Source of the DNA: Herbinix sp.
Lineage (GTDB): Bacteria; Bacillota; Clostridia; Lachnospirales; Lachnospiraceae
Direction of reading: 5' to 3'
Assembly: GCA_029256105.1 (NCBI GenBank)
Contig: JAQSYO010000001.1
Span: 186,001 to 250,000 of the forward strand
DNA: 64,000 nucleotides
The translations under genes were made by a program, and so were the position numbers. Of this stretch, positions 9,186 through 18,326 are shown piece by piece; positions within the stretch are counted from its first letter, which is position 1, and every line of letters starts with the position of its first letter. The notes below the pieces were generated by a model. It worked only from the letters and a program-made list of their open reading frames with translations. It ran no database searches and was not told the DNA's origin.

Positions 9186-10835
9186 ATGAAGGAACTATTA
9201 CTAAGACGAAAATCGAAATTTATACTATATCTGTTAGCAACTTTTATGTTCCTCATAGACCATTTTGCTCAAATGGCCTTATTTGCATTGGTTCTAGGAG
9301 CCATTGAAAAAGCAGATGCAAATTATTATAAGATAATCATTATACTGACGATTCTTTTTATATTGTATTCCCCACTCAATTTCTTAATATCCAGAATGCT
9401 ACGGATTAGATATATGAGAGATACAATCTTGGACGTAAGAAAACAGGCCTTTGATAAAATTATCAATATGCCCTTTAAGCAATACTCTCAAAAATCCAAG
9501 GAAGTTTACATATCGAATTTGATTAATGATGTTAATATCTTTGAGAAGAAGTTTTTCTACAGTTTACTAAATTACTTAATCAATACTGGTATGATTTCGG
9601 TCTCCTTAGTTTTACTAATTATAATGGATTATAAGCTTGCCATTGGAATGACAGCCTTCGCTATCGTTTTATATATTCTTGCAAGCTTTTTTACAAAAAA
9701 GACTACTGCGCTGGAGCAGGAAATTTCAAAAACAAATGAAATATTTACAACAGATATGTCAAACACCTTTAATGGACTTGAAATTCTAAAACTAAATAAT
9801 ATTGAAGATAAATTTCTAAAGAAAAGTAACGGTACGATAAATCGGCTGGAAAAAAGGAAGTATGAGGCCAATGTATTCACGGAGCTGCAACGCAGCGTCA
9901 TTCGAATTCTGGCATTTGTTGCATCGGTTGCTGTAATGATTTATCTCGGTTTTGAAATTCAAGGAGTTCTTAATCTTGCAGAGGCGGGATTTATCTTCCA
10001 GCTTTGCAGTTCCATCAGTAATAATTTGATAGAAGCCTTCCCGATGTGGAATCAGATGAAGGCCTCCATTAGTATCTATAAAAAGATTGCAATGCCCGAG
10101 GAGAGTACGGTTAGTATTGGAAAAGGTTTGGAGAATTTCGAGTTTAATAAGGCAATTGAGGTCGCTCACGTTGATTTTTCTTATGATAACAAACAGATAT
10201 TAAAGGATGCATCCTTTGTCATAGAGAAGGGTAAGAAATATCTGATCAAAGGAGTTAGTGGAGCTGGTAAGACTACGCTTATGAATTTATTAGCCATGAT
10301 TTATGATGATTTTGAAGGGAAGATTACGGTTGATGGGGTAGATTATAGTGATATCTCCGAGAAATCCTTCCATGAAAAGGTGGCTTTTATCTATCAGGAT
10401 GTCTTCTTATTTGAGGATACCATTAAAAATAATATTACATTATATAAAGATATCACGGAGGAACAGATTGATTATGCTGTGAAGGTTTGTGGGCTTGACT
10501 CCATACTAACGGAGAAGAAGGACGGTATCAATGAAAGACTAACAGAGAACGGCAAGAATCTATCTGGTGGGCAAAGACAGAGGATTTCCATAGCAAGAGC
10601 CATTGCGAAAAATGCGGAAATCTTGTTCGTAGATGAAGGAACCTCCAGCTTAAATGAAGATTTAGGAAAGGAAATTGAGAAGGTATTCTTGGAGCTTGAT
10701 AATACGGTTATTGCCATAAGTCATAGATATTATGAAGGAGTAACCAATAATTACGACTATGTAATTGAGGTGAAAAATGCAGAGATTCATCGTTACCCGG
10801 CAAAAGATTATTTTGATGAGGTGATAACATGTTAA
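9186..10835 (+). CDS. ABC exporter half-transporter, subunit 1
   Basis: This is a type I ABC exporter half: an N-terminal six-helix membrane domain (about residues 1-300) fused to an ATPase domain. Walker A is GVSGAGKTTL, the signature is LSGGQRQR, Walker B ends LFVDEGTSSL with its catalytic Glu, and the H loop is ISHRYY. AAGGAGG precedes the ATG at 9186; an upstream extension to 9078 has no ribosome-binding site and overlaps the promoter. The next gene overlaps by 7 nt and is a similar half-transporter, so the two should form a heterodimer. There is no peptidase domain. The substrate, whether drug, peptide or lipid, cannot be told. Confidence 0.92.
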   Translation: MKELLLRRKSKFILYLLATFMFLIDHFAQMALFALVLGAIEKADANYYKIIIILTILFILYSPLNFLISRMLRIRYMRDTILDVRKQAFDKIINMPFKQYSQKSKEVYISNLINDVNIFEKKFFYSLLNYLINTGMISVSLVLLIIMDYKLAIGMTAFAIVLYILASFFTKKTTALEQEISKTNEIFTTDMSNTFNGLEILKLNNIEDKFLKKSNGTINRLEKRKYEANVFTELQRSVIRILAFVASVAVMIYLGFEIQGVLNLAEAGFIFQLCSSISNNLIEAFPMWNQMKASISIYKKIAMPEESTVSIGKGLENFEFNKAIEVAHVDFSYDNKQILKDASFVIEKGKKYLIKGVSGAGKTTLMNLLAMIYDDFEGKITVDGVDYSDISEKSFHEKVAFIYQDVFLFEDTIKNNITLYKDITEEQIDYAVKVCGLDSILTEKKDGINERLTENGKNLSGGQRQRISIARAIAKNAEILFVDEGTSSLNEDLGKEIEKVFLELDNTVIAISHRYYEGVTNNYDYVIEVKNAEIHRYPAKDYFDEVITC

Positions 10836-12445
10836 AAAAATACTATAGAATTCTACCCTACCTATTATTGGCCCTGGTGATAACAGCGATATCTGCCATC
10901 CTAGATGGAAATGTAACCAGAAAGATGATGAAACTATTGGACTTTGCTTTAAGCGGTGATGTTCAGACGATGAAAGAAAAAGCACCGGAGCTATTAATCC
11001 TGGCAGCGTTTATGGTACCGCTTGGTATCTTGGTTGCAATGACCAATAATTATTATAAGAGAAAAGCAAATGTTAGTTTAAAAAAGTATTATATTAAGAA
11101 GGTATTTGGTAAGAATATTGCAGAATTTCAAAAGGAAAACAATGCAAAGTATCTTTCTGCTATGACGAATGATTTTGATACGTTGGAAAACAACTTAATT
11201 ACGGGTATTTACAGTGTGGGCAGTGGAAGCGTGAGTTTCCTCGTAGGCATTTGGTTGCTATCAACCGTTGATGTGAGAATGATCCTTCTAGCCGTTGCTA
11301 TTATTATAGTTAACTTAACCATATCGATGTTGACTTCGAAACCGACAAAGAAGGCATACAAAGAACGAAGTGATATGTTTGACGGTTATACTTCTTACAT
11401 CAAGGAAATTCTTTCTGCTTTTCATATTGTTAAAAATTATAATCTACAGGACAGGGTCACGGAGGATTATAATGAGAAGAGTGAGAAGATTCAACATAAG
11501 GGTTTTCTAATCGAACGGATGCTCACCTTTATTTACAGTACGAATCACCTTTTCATTAATGGTTCCTTATATGGTGTGATTTGTGGAATAGGGTACCTTG
11601 CCGTGTTAGGGAAGGTAACGCCCGGAGGACTTCTATTAGTTGTCGAGGGAATCCAACGGATGATGTGGCCATTGTTCAATATAAGTGAAAACCTTCCTAA
11701 GTTATTTACGTCAGGTGATTTAATTAATAAGATAGAAAAAACGCTGGAAAATACCAATGCTTACGTTGAAACAATTGACTTTCCGGAGTTTAAGCAGGAG
11801 ATAGAATTTAAGGATGTAGAGTTTAGTTATGAGGATGACGAACAATTAATCTTATCCGAGGTCAATCTAAAAGTGAGAAAGAACGGGAAATATCTTATTG
11901 TTGGACCAAGTGGAGGAGGAAAGTCAACATTACTTAAACTTTTCCGCAAATACTTTAATCCTAGCACAGGTAAAATATTAATCGATGGATATGATTTGAG
12001 AGATATTAAAAGAGATCAATATTTTAAACTTGTCGCTAACATTGAGCAGCAGGTGTTTATATTTGAAGATACCATCAAAAATAATATTACGCTTTATAAA
12101 GAATATTCCGACCAGGAAATTAACGAAGCCATTGAGGCTTCCGGGTTGACAGAATTCATTAAACAGAAGTCTGAGGGTCTTAATTCCATTATTTATGATA
12201 ATGGAAAGAACATCTCCGGTGGAGAAAGAAGCAGAATAGTAATAGCCAGAGCGTTACTTAATAAGGCAAGCATTTTATTTATGGATGAAGCTTTTGCTTC
12301 TCTGGATATGGAACGAGCGAGAGAAATAGAAAAAACCATATTAGGGCTAAAGGACATTACCGTAATTAATGTAAGCCATGTTATTTTTAAAGATACCAGA
12401 GAACTTTACGACAGAGTATTAACAGTAAAGAAGACGATTTATTGA
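10829..12445 (+). CDS. ABC exporter half-transporter, subunit 2
   Basis: This is the second half-transporter of the pair, with six membrane segments in the first 300 residues and a C-terminal ATPase. Walker A is GPSGGGKSTLLK, the signature ISGGERSR, Walker B LFMDEAFASLD and the H loop VSHVIF. Both subunits keep a Glu after Walker B, so neither ATP site is plainly degenerate, unlike many heterodimeric exporters. Its start overlaps the end of subunit 1 by 7 nt, indicating translational coupling. No terminator is evident before the small membrane gene that follows. Confidence 0.92.
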   Translation: MLKKYYRILPYLLLALVITAISAILDGNVTRKMMKLLDFALSGDVQTMKEKAPELLILAAFMVPLGILVAMTNNYYKRKANVSLKKYYIKKVFGKNIAEFQKENNAKYLSAMTNDFDTLENNLITGIYSVGSGSVSFLVGIWLLSTVDVRMILLAVAIIIVNLTISMLTSKPTKKAYKERSDMFDGYTSYIKEILSAFHIVKNYNLQDRVTEDYNEKSEKIQHKGFLIERMLTFIYSTNHLFINGSLYGVICGIGYLAVLGKVTPGGLLLVVEGIQRMMWPLFNISENLPKLFTSGDLINKIEKTLENTNAYVETIDFPEFKQEIEFKDVEFSYEDDEQLILSEVNLKVRKNGKYLIVGPSGGGKSTLLKLFRKYFNPSTGKILIDGYDLRDIKRDQYFKLVANIEQQVFIFEDTIKNNITLYKEYSDQEINEAIEASGLTEFIKQKSEGLNSIIYDNGKNISGGERSRIVIARALLNKASILFMDEAFASLDMERAREIEKTILGLKDITVINVSHVIFKDTRELYDRVLTVKKTIY

Positions 12446-12534
12446 TGAACTGGAAGGAGCTTGGCCAAGACCTCTATTCATTAGGGATATTAAATGATAT
12501 AATTACACCAAAATGTAGGAAAAGGGCGTAACCG

Positions 12535-12807
12535 ATGATGAAAGGTTTTATTTTTATTTGTAGTATAGTGGCAGTTGTTTATTTGTTCAATGTTATCGTG
12601 GTAATAATTAATATTTGTATCAAGAAGAGAAGTTGGAAGAGCATAGCACGAATAAATCCATACAAGTTTTTCATAAAAGTATTTTGGAATAGGAATGATG
12701 GGTTTGGAACAGATATGAAAGTTGGAATTATACCAATCATTTGTACAATAATGACCTTTATTGGGCTGTGGTCAATTATATCAAATATAATATACTGGCT
12801 TAAGTAG
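12535..12807 (+). CDS. Small two-helix membrane protein, unknown function
   Basis: This 90-residue product has hydrophobic segments at about 5-29 and 65-88 joined by a basic, aromatic loop (KKRSWKSIARINPYKFF). I do not recognise a family. The ribosome-binding site is weak (AAAAGGG), and two adjacent ATG codons (12535 and 12538) could start it. It follows the ABC exporter on the same strand by 90 nt and may be an accessory or immunity-like protein for it, but position is the only support. Confidence 0.55.
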   Translation: MMKGFIFICSIVAVVYLFNVIVVIINICIKKRSWKSIARINPYKFFIKVFWNRNDGFGTDMKVGIIPIICTIMTFIGLWSIISNIIYWLK

Positions 12808-12841
12808 AATTAGATAATGATATCAAAGGCACTAAACCTGT

Positions 12842-14572
12842 CTAGGGAAGGTAGGATAAACACTTAATGCTCACAGTAGTCCCACAACCGAGACAGGAAT
12901 CGATTGTTATGCCATAATCTTCACCATAATAAAGCTTAACGCGTTGATCCACATTTTTAATGCCAACGCCACCTAACTTTATTATTTTCTCAGAATCATC
13001 GATATCAACACGCTTTATATCAAAGCCTTCTCCATTATCTTCCACGATAAGGAGAAGGTTTTCGTTGTCTTTTACAGCACGAATGGCAATATGACCTTGT
13101 CGATTGAGGCCTCGAATACCGTGATACAAAGCATTTTCGACGATGGGTTGTAGAAGAATTTTTGGTATTTGAATTTCCAATAAGGAATCATCACATTCGA
13201 TAGTATACGCAAGCTTTTCGCCATAACGTTCTTTTTGAATAAACAAGTATTGTCTGACATGGTCTAACTCATGTGCTACAGTTGTTAGTTCATTGCCACC
13301 ACTAAGAGAAAGGCGAAAAAATTGTGCCAGGGCTTTGGTGATTTCAATTACTTTCTCGCTGTTATTAAACTCAGCCATCCATACTATGGTATCCAAGGTA
13401 TTGTATAAAAAATGGGGATTAATCTGACTATGAAGTGCACTGAGTTCAGAGGACCTTAGATACTTCTCTTTTTCAGTAATTTCAGACATTAATCCTTTGA
13501 TTTTAAGGATCATATCATTAAAATGTTTGGCTAAGCTTTGGACTTCATAGCAGCCTTTTTCATCGATGACAACATCCTTTAAACCACTTTCTATTTCTTG
13601 CATAGCACGTTCCAGCTTTTTGATTGGGGCAGTTATTCTGCCAGCAAATAATACAACGCTGAAGGCAGCTACAAGGAGTAGCAGGATTCCAACCAGTAAA
13701 AATGTTTCTAAGAGCTGCTTTTTTATTGCTTTTAAGCCATCGAAGGAGGCAACACCAACAAGCGTCCAATCCGCATTTTTAAGACGATAGGTACGAGTCA
13801 GGGTATTTTCCTTAGAATTATAACCAATGGTACCGGTTAGGATAGCTTCGAGTGAGGATTGCTTAAGGGGATCCTCAAAATAGGAAGGATCCTTGTGGTA
13901 GACCACTTCCGAATTATCATTCATAATGAAGGCAAAACCAGTTTGACCTAAGTCCAAATCGGAAAGATAGTCTTCCATCACCTTATACTGAATATCGATG
14001 AGTAAAACTCCAATATTATCACCGAGATGGTTCTTGATTTCACGGCTAATGGAAATGACCCAATTTTTTTTGTCCATTGAGAATTTCTGCATCCTGGCAG
14101 AGGTTAATACAGGCATACTTCCACTATGTATGGCAGAAACATACCATTGTTCCTTCATCATATCATTGGACATGGACATATCTAGGCCACTTTCATTGGT
14201 AAGAATTTTACCATCCTTACTTACCATAATAACAGATTTGATAAATGGATCAGAAGTGATCGTTGTATTTATGGTAGATAGAATATCCTTTTGGGAGGAG
14301 GTTGATTGCTGAGAGTCAGAGAAAAAGTCGATAAGCTCAGGATTTTCAGCTAGTAAACTCGATACCGCTTTCAACCGGTCAATGTAAAGTTCAAGATAAT
14401 TACCACTTTTATCAACTGCTGTTTCAGAGGTAGATAATGCTTCGTGGAGCACGACTGCGGAGATGCTGTAATATAGAATAAAGCCCATTAATAAGAGGGT
14501 TATGGCGCTCGCCGTCAAATAATAGAGGGCTATCTGTACACGTAATTTTTTCATTAGATTAGATTTTCTCAT
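12842..14572 (-). CDS. YesM-type sensor histidine kinase
   Basis: This membrane histidine kinase has a membrane segment at about residues 12-36, an extracellular double-Cache-like region with a typical WYVSAI/ISREI pattern, a second membrane segment near 285-310, a HAMP linker, a QINPHFLYNTLDT histidine box with His near 387, and a C-terminal ATPase with N box (VENALYHG) and DNGEGF. AGGAG lies 6 nt before the ATG at 14572. It is the second gene of a minus-strand pair, 29 nt after its response regulator. No transporter or enzyme gene is adjacent, so the signal is unknown. Confidence 0.92.
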   Translation of the reverse strand: MRKSNLMKKLRVQIALYYLTASAITLLLMGFILYYSISAVVLHEALSTSETAVDKSGNYLELYIDRLKAVSSLLAENPELIDFFSDSQQSTSSQKDILSTINTTITSDPFIKSVIMVSKDGKILTNESGLDMSMSNDMMKEQWYVSAIHSGSMPVLTSARMQKFSMDKKNWVISISREIKNHLGDNIGVLLIDIQYKVMEDYLSDLDLGQTGFAFIMNDNSEVVYHKDPSYFEDPLKQSSLEAILTGTIGYNSKENTLTRTYRLKNADWTLVGVASFDGLKAIKKQLLETFLLVGILLLLVAAFSVVLFAGRITAPIKKLERAMQEIESGLKDVVIDEKGCYEVQSLAKHFNDMILKIKGLMSEITEKEKYLRSSELSALHSQINPHFLYNTLDTIVWMAEFNNSEKVIEITKALAQFFRLSLSGGNELTTVAHELDHVRQYLFIQKERYGEKLAYTIECDDSLLEIQIPKILLQPIVENALYHGIRGLNRQGHIAIRAVKDNENLLLIVEDNGEGFDIKRVDIDDSEKIIKLGGVGIKNVDQRVKLYYGEDYGITIDSCLGCGTTVSIKCLSYLP

Positions 14573-14601
14573 AGTTAACTCCTATCTGCGTGTACTGTAA
14601 G

Positions 14602-15372
14602 CTACAATACCTTCGATTTCTCTTTGAATTGGTTCGGAGAGTAATTAAATTTCCTCTTAAAAGAAGCACTAAAGTAATTAGGATCATCAAAACCGATGGC
14701 AGCAGCGATCTCATAGATTTTCATATCGGTACTTAGCAATAAAATTTTGGCTCGATCTAACCGGGTAGTGAGCACATAATCTTGAAAATTAATTCCATAA
14801 AGTCGTTTGAAAAGACTGCTCAAGTAAGGGACACTTAACGACATTTGTTTGGATAAATAGGTCAAGGAAAAATCTATATTGGAGATATTAGCTTCTATTT
14901 CTTTTTGAATTCTCGATTTGTAACTTTCGTCTTCTTGAATCTTAGACTTACTGAGCAGGTCCCCAAGTAGTAACGAGACTTCTGACTGACTATGAGCAGC
15001 TTGGATTTTTAGAATCAACTTCTTTAAAACCTCCCCGATATCTTTCTTGGAGACGGGTTTTAATATATAATCATCGATGCCGGATTTTAATGCAGTCACA
15101 GCATAATCAAAATAATCGTAGCCGGTTATGATTGCGATTTTAACGTCTGGTTTTAAGGTTTTGGCTGCTACTGCGAAATCAAGACCGTTCATTTTGGGCA
15201 TATTGATATCTGCTAAAACCATATCAGGTAGATGCAATTGAAAGAGTTCAAGGGCTTCTTCCCCGTTTGACGCTTCAAAAACTTCCGTAATCGAAAGGGC
15301 TTCAAAATCTACAAAAGAACGAATACCCTTGATGATCAGCGGTTCATCGTCGATTAATAATAATTTGTACAT
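14602..15372 (-). CDS. AraC-type two-component response regulator (short form)
   Basis: A receiver domain (LLIDDE, LADINMP with the phospho-acceptor Asp, and LKP) is joined by a short linker to two AraC helix-turn-helix motifs (YLSKQMSLSVPYLSSLFKR and IYEIAAAIGFDDPNYF). At 256 residues it is much shorter than the other two regulators in the window because the middle domain is nearly absent. GGGAG precedes the ATG at 15372; a longer reading from 15384 would start inside that site. It is transcribed first, ahead of its kinase. Confidence 0.92.
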   Translation of the reverse strand: MYKLLLIDDEPLIIKGIRSFVDFEALSITEVFEASNGEEALELFQLHLPDMVLADINMPKMNGLDFAVAAKTLKPDVKIAIITGYDYFDYAVTALKSGIDDYILKPVSKKDIGEVLKKLILKIQAAHSQSEVSLLLGDLLSKSKIQEDESYKSRIQKEIEANISNIDFSLTYLSKQMSLSVPYLSSLFKRLYGINFQDYVLTTRLDRAKILLLSTDMKIYEIAAAIGFDDPNYFSASFKRKFNYSPNQFKEKSKVL

Positions 15373-15465
15373 AACAACTCCCATCTGCTAAAACGCGAAT
15401 GAACAAAACGTAATAAGGCTTAATGATGATTATAATAAACAAGTTTTCTTTATTTCTCTCAATGC

Positions 15466-15495
15466 AACAAAAAGTGGTTTTCACCACTTTTTGTT
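15466..15495 (-). terminator. Terminator of the msrAB operon
   Basis: Perfect 13-bp arms AACAAAAAGTGGT and ACCACTTTTTGTT surround a 4-nt loop. It lies 30 nt beyond the msrAB stop codon on the minus strand. The T-rich 3' arm makes it a plausible terminator, possibly acting on both strands. Confidence 0.75.
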
Positions 15496-15524
15496 AATAT
15501 AATATTATCTTACATCAGGAGTAT

Positions 15525-16664
15525 TTATTTTGCAATACGTTCAAGGTATCCATAGCCAGCTGCTTTCATATCAGCAAAAGGTATAAACTTTATGGAAGCG
15601 CTGTTGATGCAATAACGTAAACCACCTTTATCGGTAGGTCCGTCATCAAAAACATGGCCTAGATGACTATTACCGGAACGACTTCTAACTTCAGTCCGTA
15701 ACATATTAAAGCTGGTATCGTCATAAGTTACGATAACTTCAGGTACGATTGGTTTAGTGAAACTGGGCCAACCACAACCTGATTCATATTTATCTGCGGA
15801 AGAGAAGAGCGGTTCGCCGGTTGCAATATCAACATAGATGCCAGGTTCAAAGGTATCCCAATATTCGTTTGAGAAAGCGGCTTCTGTATCACCACTTTGG
15901 GTGACCATATACTGAGCTTCTGTTAAGGTGGTTTTAAGCACTTCATCGCTTGGTTTTGGGTACATCATTGGATCAATAACAATTGGTACACTTTGGTCTT
16001 CAAGACTATCAAATTCTATGTGGCAATAACCATCTGGATTTTTCTCAAGATAATCTTGATGGTATTCTTCCGCCAGAGTGAAATTATCAAGCTTTTCGAA
16101 TTCTGTAACAATGGGGTCTTCATACTTTTCTTGTTCTTTTGCCATAACTTGCTCTATAACTGCTTTATCCGTATCCTCCATATAATAAATGCCGGTGCGA
16201 TATTGTTCACCACGGTCATTTCCTTGTTGATTTAGCACGGTAGGGTTAATAATCTTAAAGTAATAGGTCAACAGTGTTGTCAGATCTACTCGTTCAGGAT
16301 CATAAAGTACATGTACAGTTTCAGCGTGACCGGTATGTTTATAACTAACCTCTTCGTAGGTAGGGTTTTGTGTATCACCATTTGCATAACCAGAAGTAAC
16401 GTCATAAACACCGTAAATCCGTGTCATGTAGGCTTCCACACCCCAGAAACAACCACCTGCAAGCCATATTTCTTTTAACTTACTTTTATCAAAGGTCAAA
16501 TCGATATTCGGATTTTGGGGAAATCTCGAGGTGGTATCCATTGCCGTAATAACGGCACTTGGATTCATATCGACCACATTCTTTGATTTAATCTTTATCG
16601 CAAAACCCCAAGACACTAAGAGTGCTAAAACCAATAATACACTAAATATAATATATTTTTTCAT
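15525..16664 (-). CDS. msrAB: Extracytoplasmic methionine sulfoxide reductase MsrA-MsrB fusion
   Basis: This bifunctional enzyme reduces both diastereomers of methionine sulfoxide in exported proteins. An N-terminal hydrophobic segment (residues 5-23) anchors or exports it. The MsrA domain (about 60-225) has catalytic Cys72 in GGCFWG. The MsrB domain (about 240-375) has Cys297 in SGCGWPSF and catalytic Cys352 in RYCINSASI. The MsrB part lacks the CxxC zinc pairs found in many MsrB proteins. AGGTGGT precedes the start. The gene is third on the minus strand after ccdA and a TlpA-like thioredoxin, the same set as the pneumococcal ccdA2-etrx2-msrAB2 cluster, so reducing power should flow CcdA to thioredoxin to MsrAB. 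Confidence 0.95.
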   Translation of the reverse strand: MKKYIIFSVLLVLALLVSWGFAIKIKSKNVVDMNPSAVITAMDTTSRFPQNPNIDLTFDKSKLKEIWLAGGCFWGVEAYMTRIYGVYDVTSGYANGDTQNPTYEEVSYKHTGHAETVHVLYDPERVDLTTLLTYYFKIINPTVLNQQGNDRGEQYRTGIYYMEDTDKAVIEQVMAKEQEKYEDPIVTEFEKLDNFTLAEEYHQDYLEKNPDGYCHIEFDSLEDQSVPIVIDPMMYPKPSDEVLKTTLTEAQYMVTQSGDTEAAFSNEYWDTFEPGIYVDIATGEPLFSSADKYESGCGWPSFTKPIVPEVIVTYDDTSFNMLRTEVRSRSGNSHLGHVFDDGPTDKGGLRYCINSASIKFIPFADMKAAGYGYLERIAK

Positions 16665-16745
16665 TTGATGACCACCTTTCTTATAGCGGCTGACGCGGGA
16701 TCAGACCTCTGTTTTTATATTTTATAAGATAGCTTACAGTACTCG

Positions 16746-17330
16746 TTAATGGATGCTTTCAAATTCAGTAGTAATAACATCGTTCGATACGTGTCCGGGC
16801 TGGGTTTTTACTAATACACCATCCGTACCAATGAAAGCGGAAGTTGGGTAACCACGTAAACCGATTTCCTGTGCCAAGGTCCCCTCTTCATCGAGAAGAA
16901 CATTAATATTGGACACATTTTCTACCCCTTGAAACCATTTAATAAATGCCTCGGCTTTCATTTCGTTCTTATAGCCAGGAGAGACAACCGTAAGTATGAC
17001 AAAGTCTTCATCCTCACCTGCTAAGGTATTCAACTCTTCTAAACCGGCTAAGCAAATCGGGCACCAGGAAGCCCAGAATTTAATGTAAACCTTTTTGCCG
17101 GCATAATCACTGAGTAGGTGTTCTTTACCCGATAGATCTATTAGATCAAAGTCTGGCGCCAGATTCCCTTCGTTCAGCTTTGCACCCATTTCGGATTGAT
17201 CTGTGGTATCACCAGTTGTCTTGTCTGTTTGCTCCGTGGGATTTGTTGTCATGGCATCTTTGTTTATCGCACATGCACTAAATACAAATACAAAAGTAAT
17301 AAGTACTATTAATAATTTTATAGTTTTCAT
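16746..17330 (-). CDS. TlpA/ResA-like thioredoxin lipoprotein
   Basis: A lipoprotein signal ending in FSAC (Cys19) precedes a linker and a thioredoxin-fold domain with the redox motif WASWCPIC and the cis-Pro region GYPTSAFIG. It should sit on the outer face of the membrane, take electrons from CcdA and pass them to MsrAB, like Etrx proteins of streptococci. TGGAGGT precedes the start. It lies between ccdA and msrAB, with an 80-nt gap before msrAB. Confidence 0.92.
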   Translation of the reverse strand: MKTIKLLIVLITFVFVFSACAINKDAMTTNPTEQTDKTTGDTTDQSEMGAKLNEGNLAPDFDLIDLSGKEHLLSDYAGKKVYIKFWASWCPICLAGLEELNTLAGEDEDFVILTVVSPGYKNEMKAEAFIKWFQGVENVSNINVLLDEEGTLAQEIGLRGYPTSAFIGTDGVLVKTQPGHVSNDVITTEFESIH

Positions 17331-17360
17331 AATTTACCTCCAAGTTCTGAGAATGAGTGC

Positions 17361-17383
17361 TTGCATTCATCCTACGAATGCAA
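17361..17383 (-). other. Intercistronic hairpin between ccdA and the thioredoxin gene
   Basis: TTGCATTC and GAATGCAA form an 8-bp stem with a 7-nt loop in the 65-nt gap. It has no T tract and may influence mRNA stability rather than stop transcription. Confidence 0.4.
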
Positions 17384-17395
17384 ACCTCAACTCCT

Positions 17396-18115
17396 TTATT
17401 CCACTAAGGTAACCAAAAGGTTTAAGTTATTGGTCATCAGCAGAACACCCATAATAACAATAATGATACCGCCGAGGATCTGTATTTTTTTCATATGTTT
17501 ATTAAGTCTTTTTACATAACGTAAAAGTATGGCTGAGAAAATAGATAATATTAAAAAAGGTATTAATAAGCCGAAAGCATAAACAAACATTAAAAATCCA
17601 CCATAAGCTGCTTGCCCTTTACTAGCTGAGATGCCTAACACTGCTCCAAGAATTGGTCCAATACAAGGGGTCCAACCGAAACTAAAAGTTAATCCTAATA
17701 GGTAGGTTCCGAGAATATCCTGTTTTGAACTCCGTTTTAGGTGGACCTTCTTTTCTGTTTCTAAAAAAGAGATATGAAAAAAGCCAATTTGATGTAAGCC
17801 TAACAACACAACGATGAAACCACAAAACATTAGGAACCATTTTGTATTAATAACAGAACCAAGCGCACCGGCTCCAAAGCCTAAAAGGATAAAACTTGTC
17901 GAAATACCCGATACAAAAATAACTGTTTTAAAAACTAATCTCAGGTTAATTTTCAACTTACCAACAGTTATAAAATGTTGGTGATCCTCGGATCCACTTG
18001 AATTTGAAGACAATACCGAGATATAAACTGGTAATAAGGGAAGGATGCAGGGTGCAAAAAACGAAAGTAATCCTGCTATAAAAACGGTACTTACCAAAAC
18101 CTGTTCACCTATCAT
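17396..18115 (-). CDS. ccdA: CcdA-type thiol-disulfide electron carrier
   Basis: This is an integral membrane protein of the CcdA/DsbD-core family that carries electrons from cytoplasmic thioredoxin across the membrane. About six helices are visible. The two conserved half-sites are FFAPCILPLLPVY near the N-terminus and GWTPCIGPILGAV in the middle. AGGAGGT precedes the ATG at 18115; the frame extends to 18238 but the extra 41 residues are not family-like. It is first in the minus-strand operon feeding the thioredoxin lipoprotein and MsrAB. There are no cytochrome c maturation genes around, so a role in methionine sulfoxide repair is favoured. Confidence 0.92.
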   Translation of the reverse strand: MIGEQVLVSTVFIAGLLSFFAPCILPLLPVYISVLSSNSSGSEDHQHFITVGKLKINLRLVFKTVIFVSGISTSFILLGFGAGALGSVINTKWFLMFCGFIVVLLGLHQIGFFHISFLETEKKVHLKRSSKQDILGTYLLGLTFSFGWTPCIGPILGAVLGISASKGQAAYGGFLMFVYAFGLLIPFLILSIFSAILLRYVKRLNKHMKKIQILGGIIIVIMGVLLMTNNLNLLVTLVE

Positions 18116-18254
18116 AGAAATACCTCCTCTTATTTGATAATTCAATAGTAAACCTAATTGGGATATAAGAACATAGAATGAGTTCTTGTGAATCTTAGAA
18201 ATCATACTATGTTTATTTGATAAAGAGACTATGTTCATTTGAAAATGAGATCAT

Positions 18255-18297
18255 TTGACTTTTATACTTCATCTGCTATAATAAAATAAAACGTTTT
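18255..18297 (+). promoter_or_regulatory. lacI promoter with AAAACGTTTT operator
   Basis: TTGACT (18255-18260) and TATAAT (18277-18282) are 16 bp apart. A perfect 10-bp palindrome AAAACGTTTT (18288-18297) covers the expected start point. LacI/CcpA-family proteins bind sites with this CpG-centred pattern, so autoregulation is likely. Confidence 0.75.
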
Positions 18298-18326
18298 ACT
18301 AAGGCTATTATGCAAAGGAGATTCCA

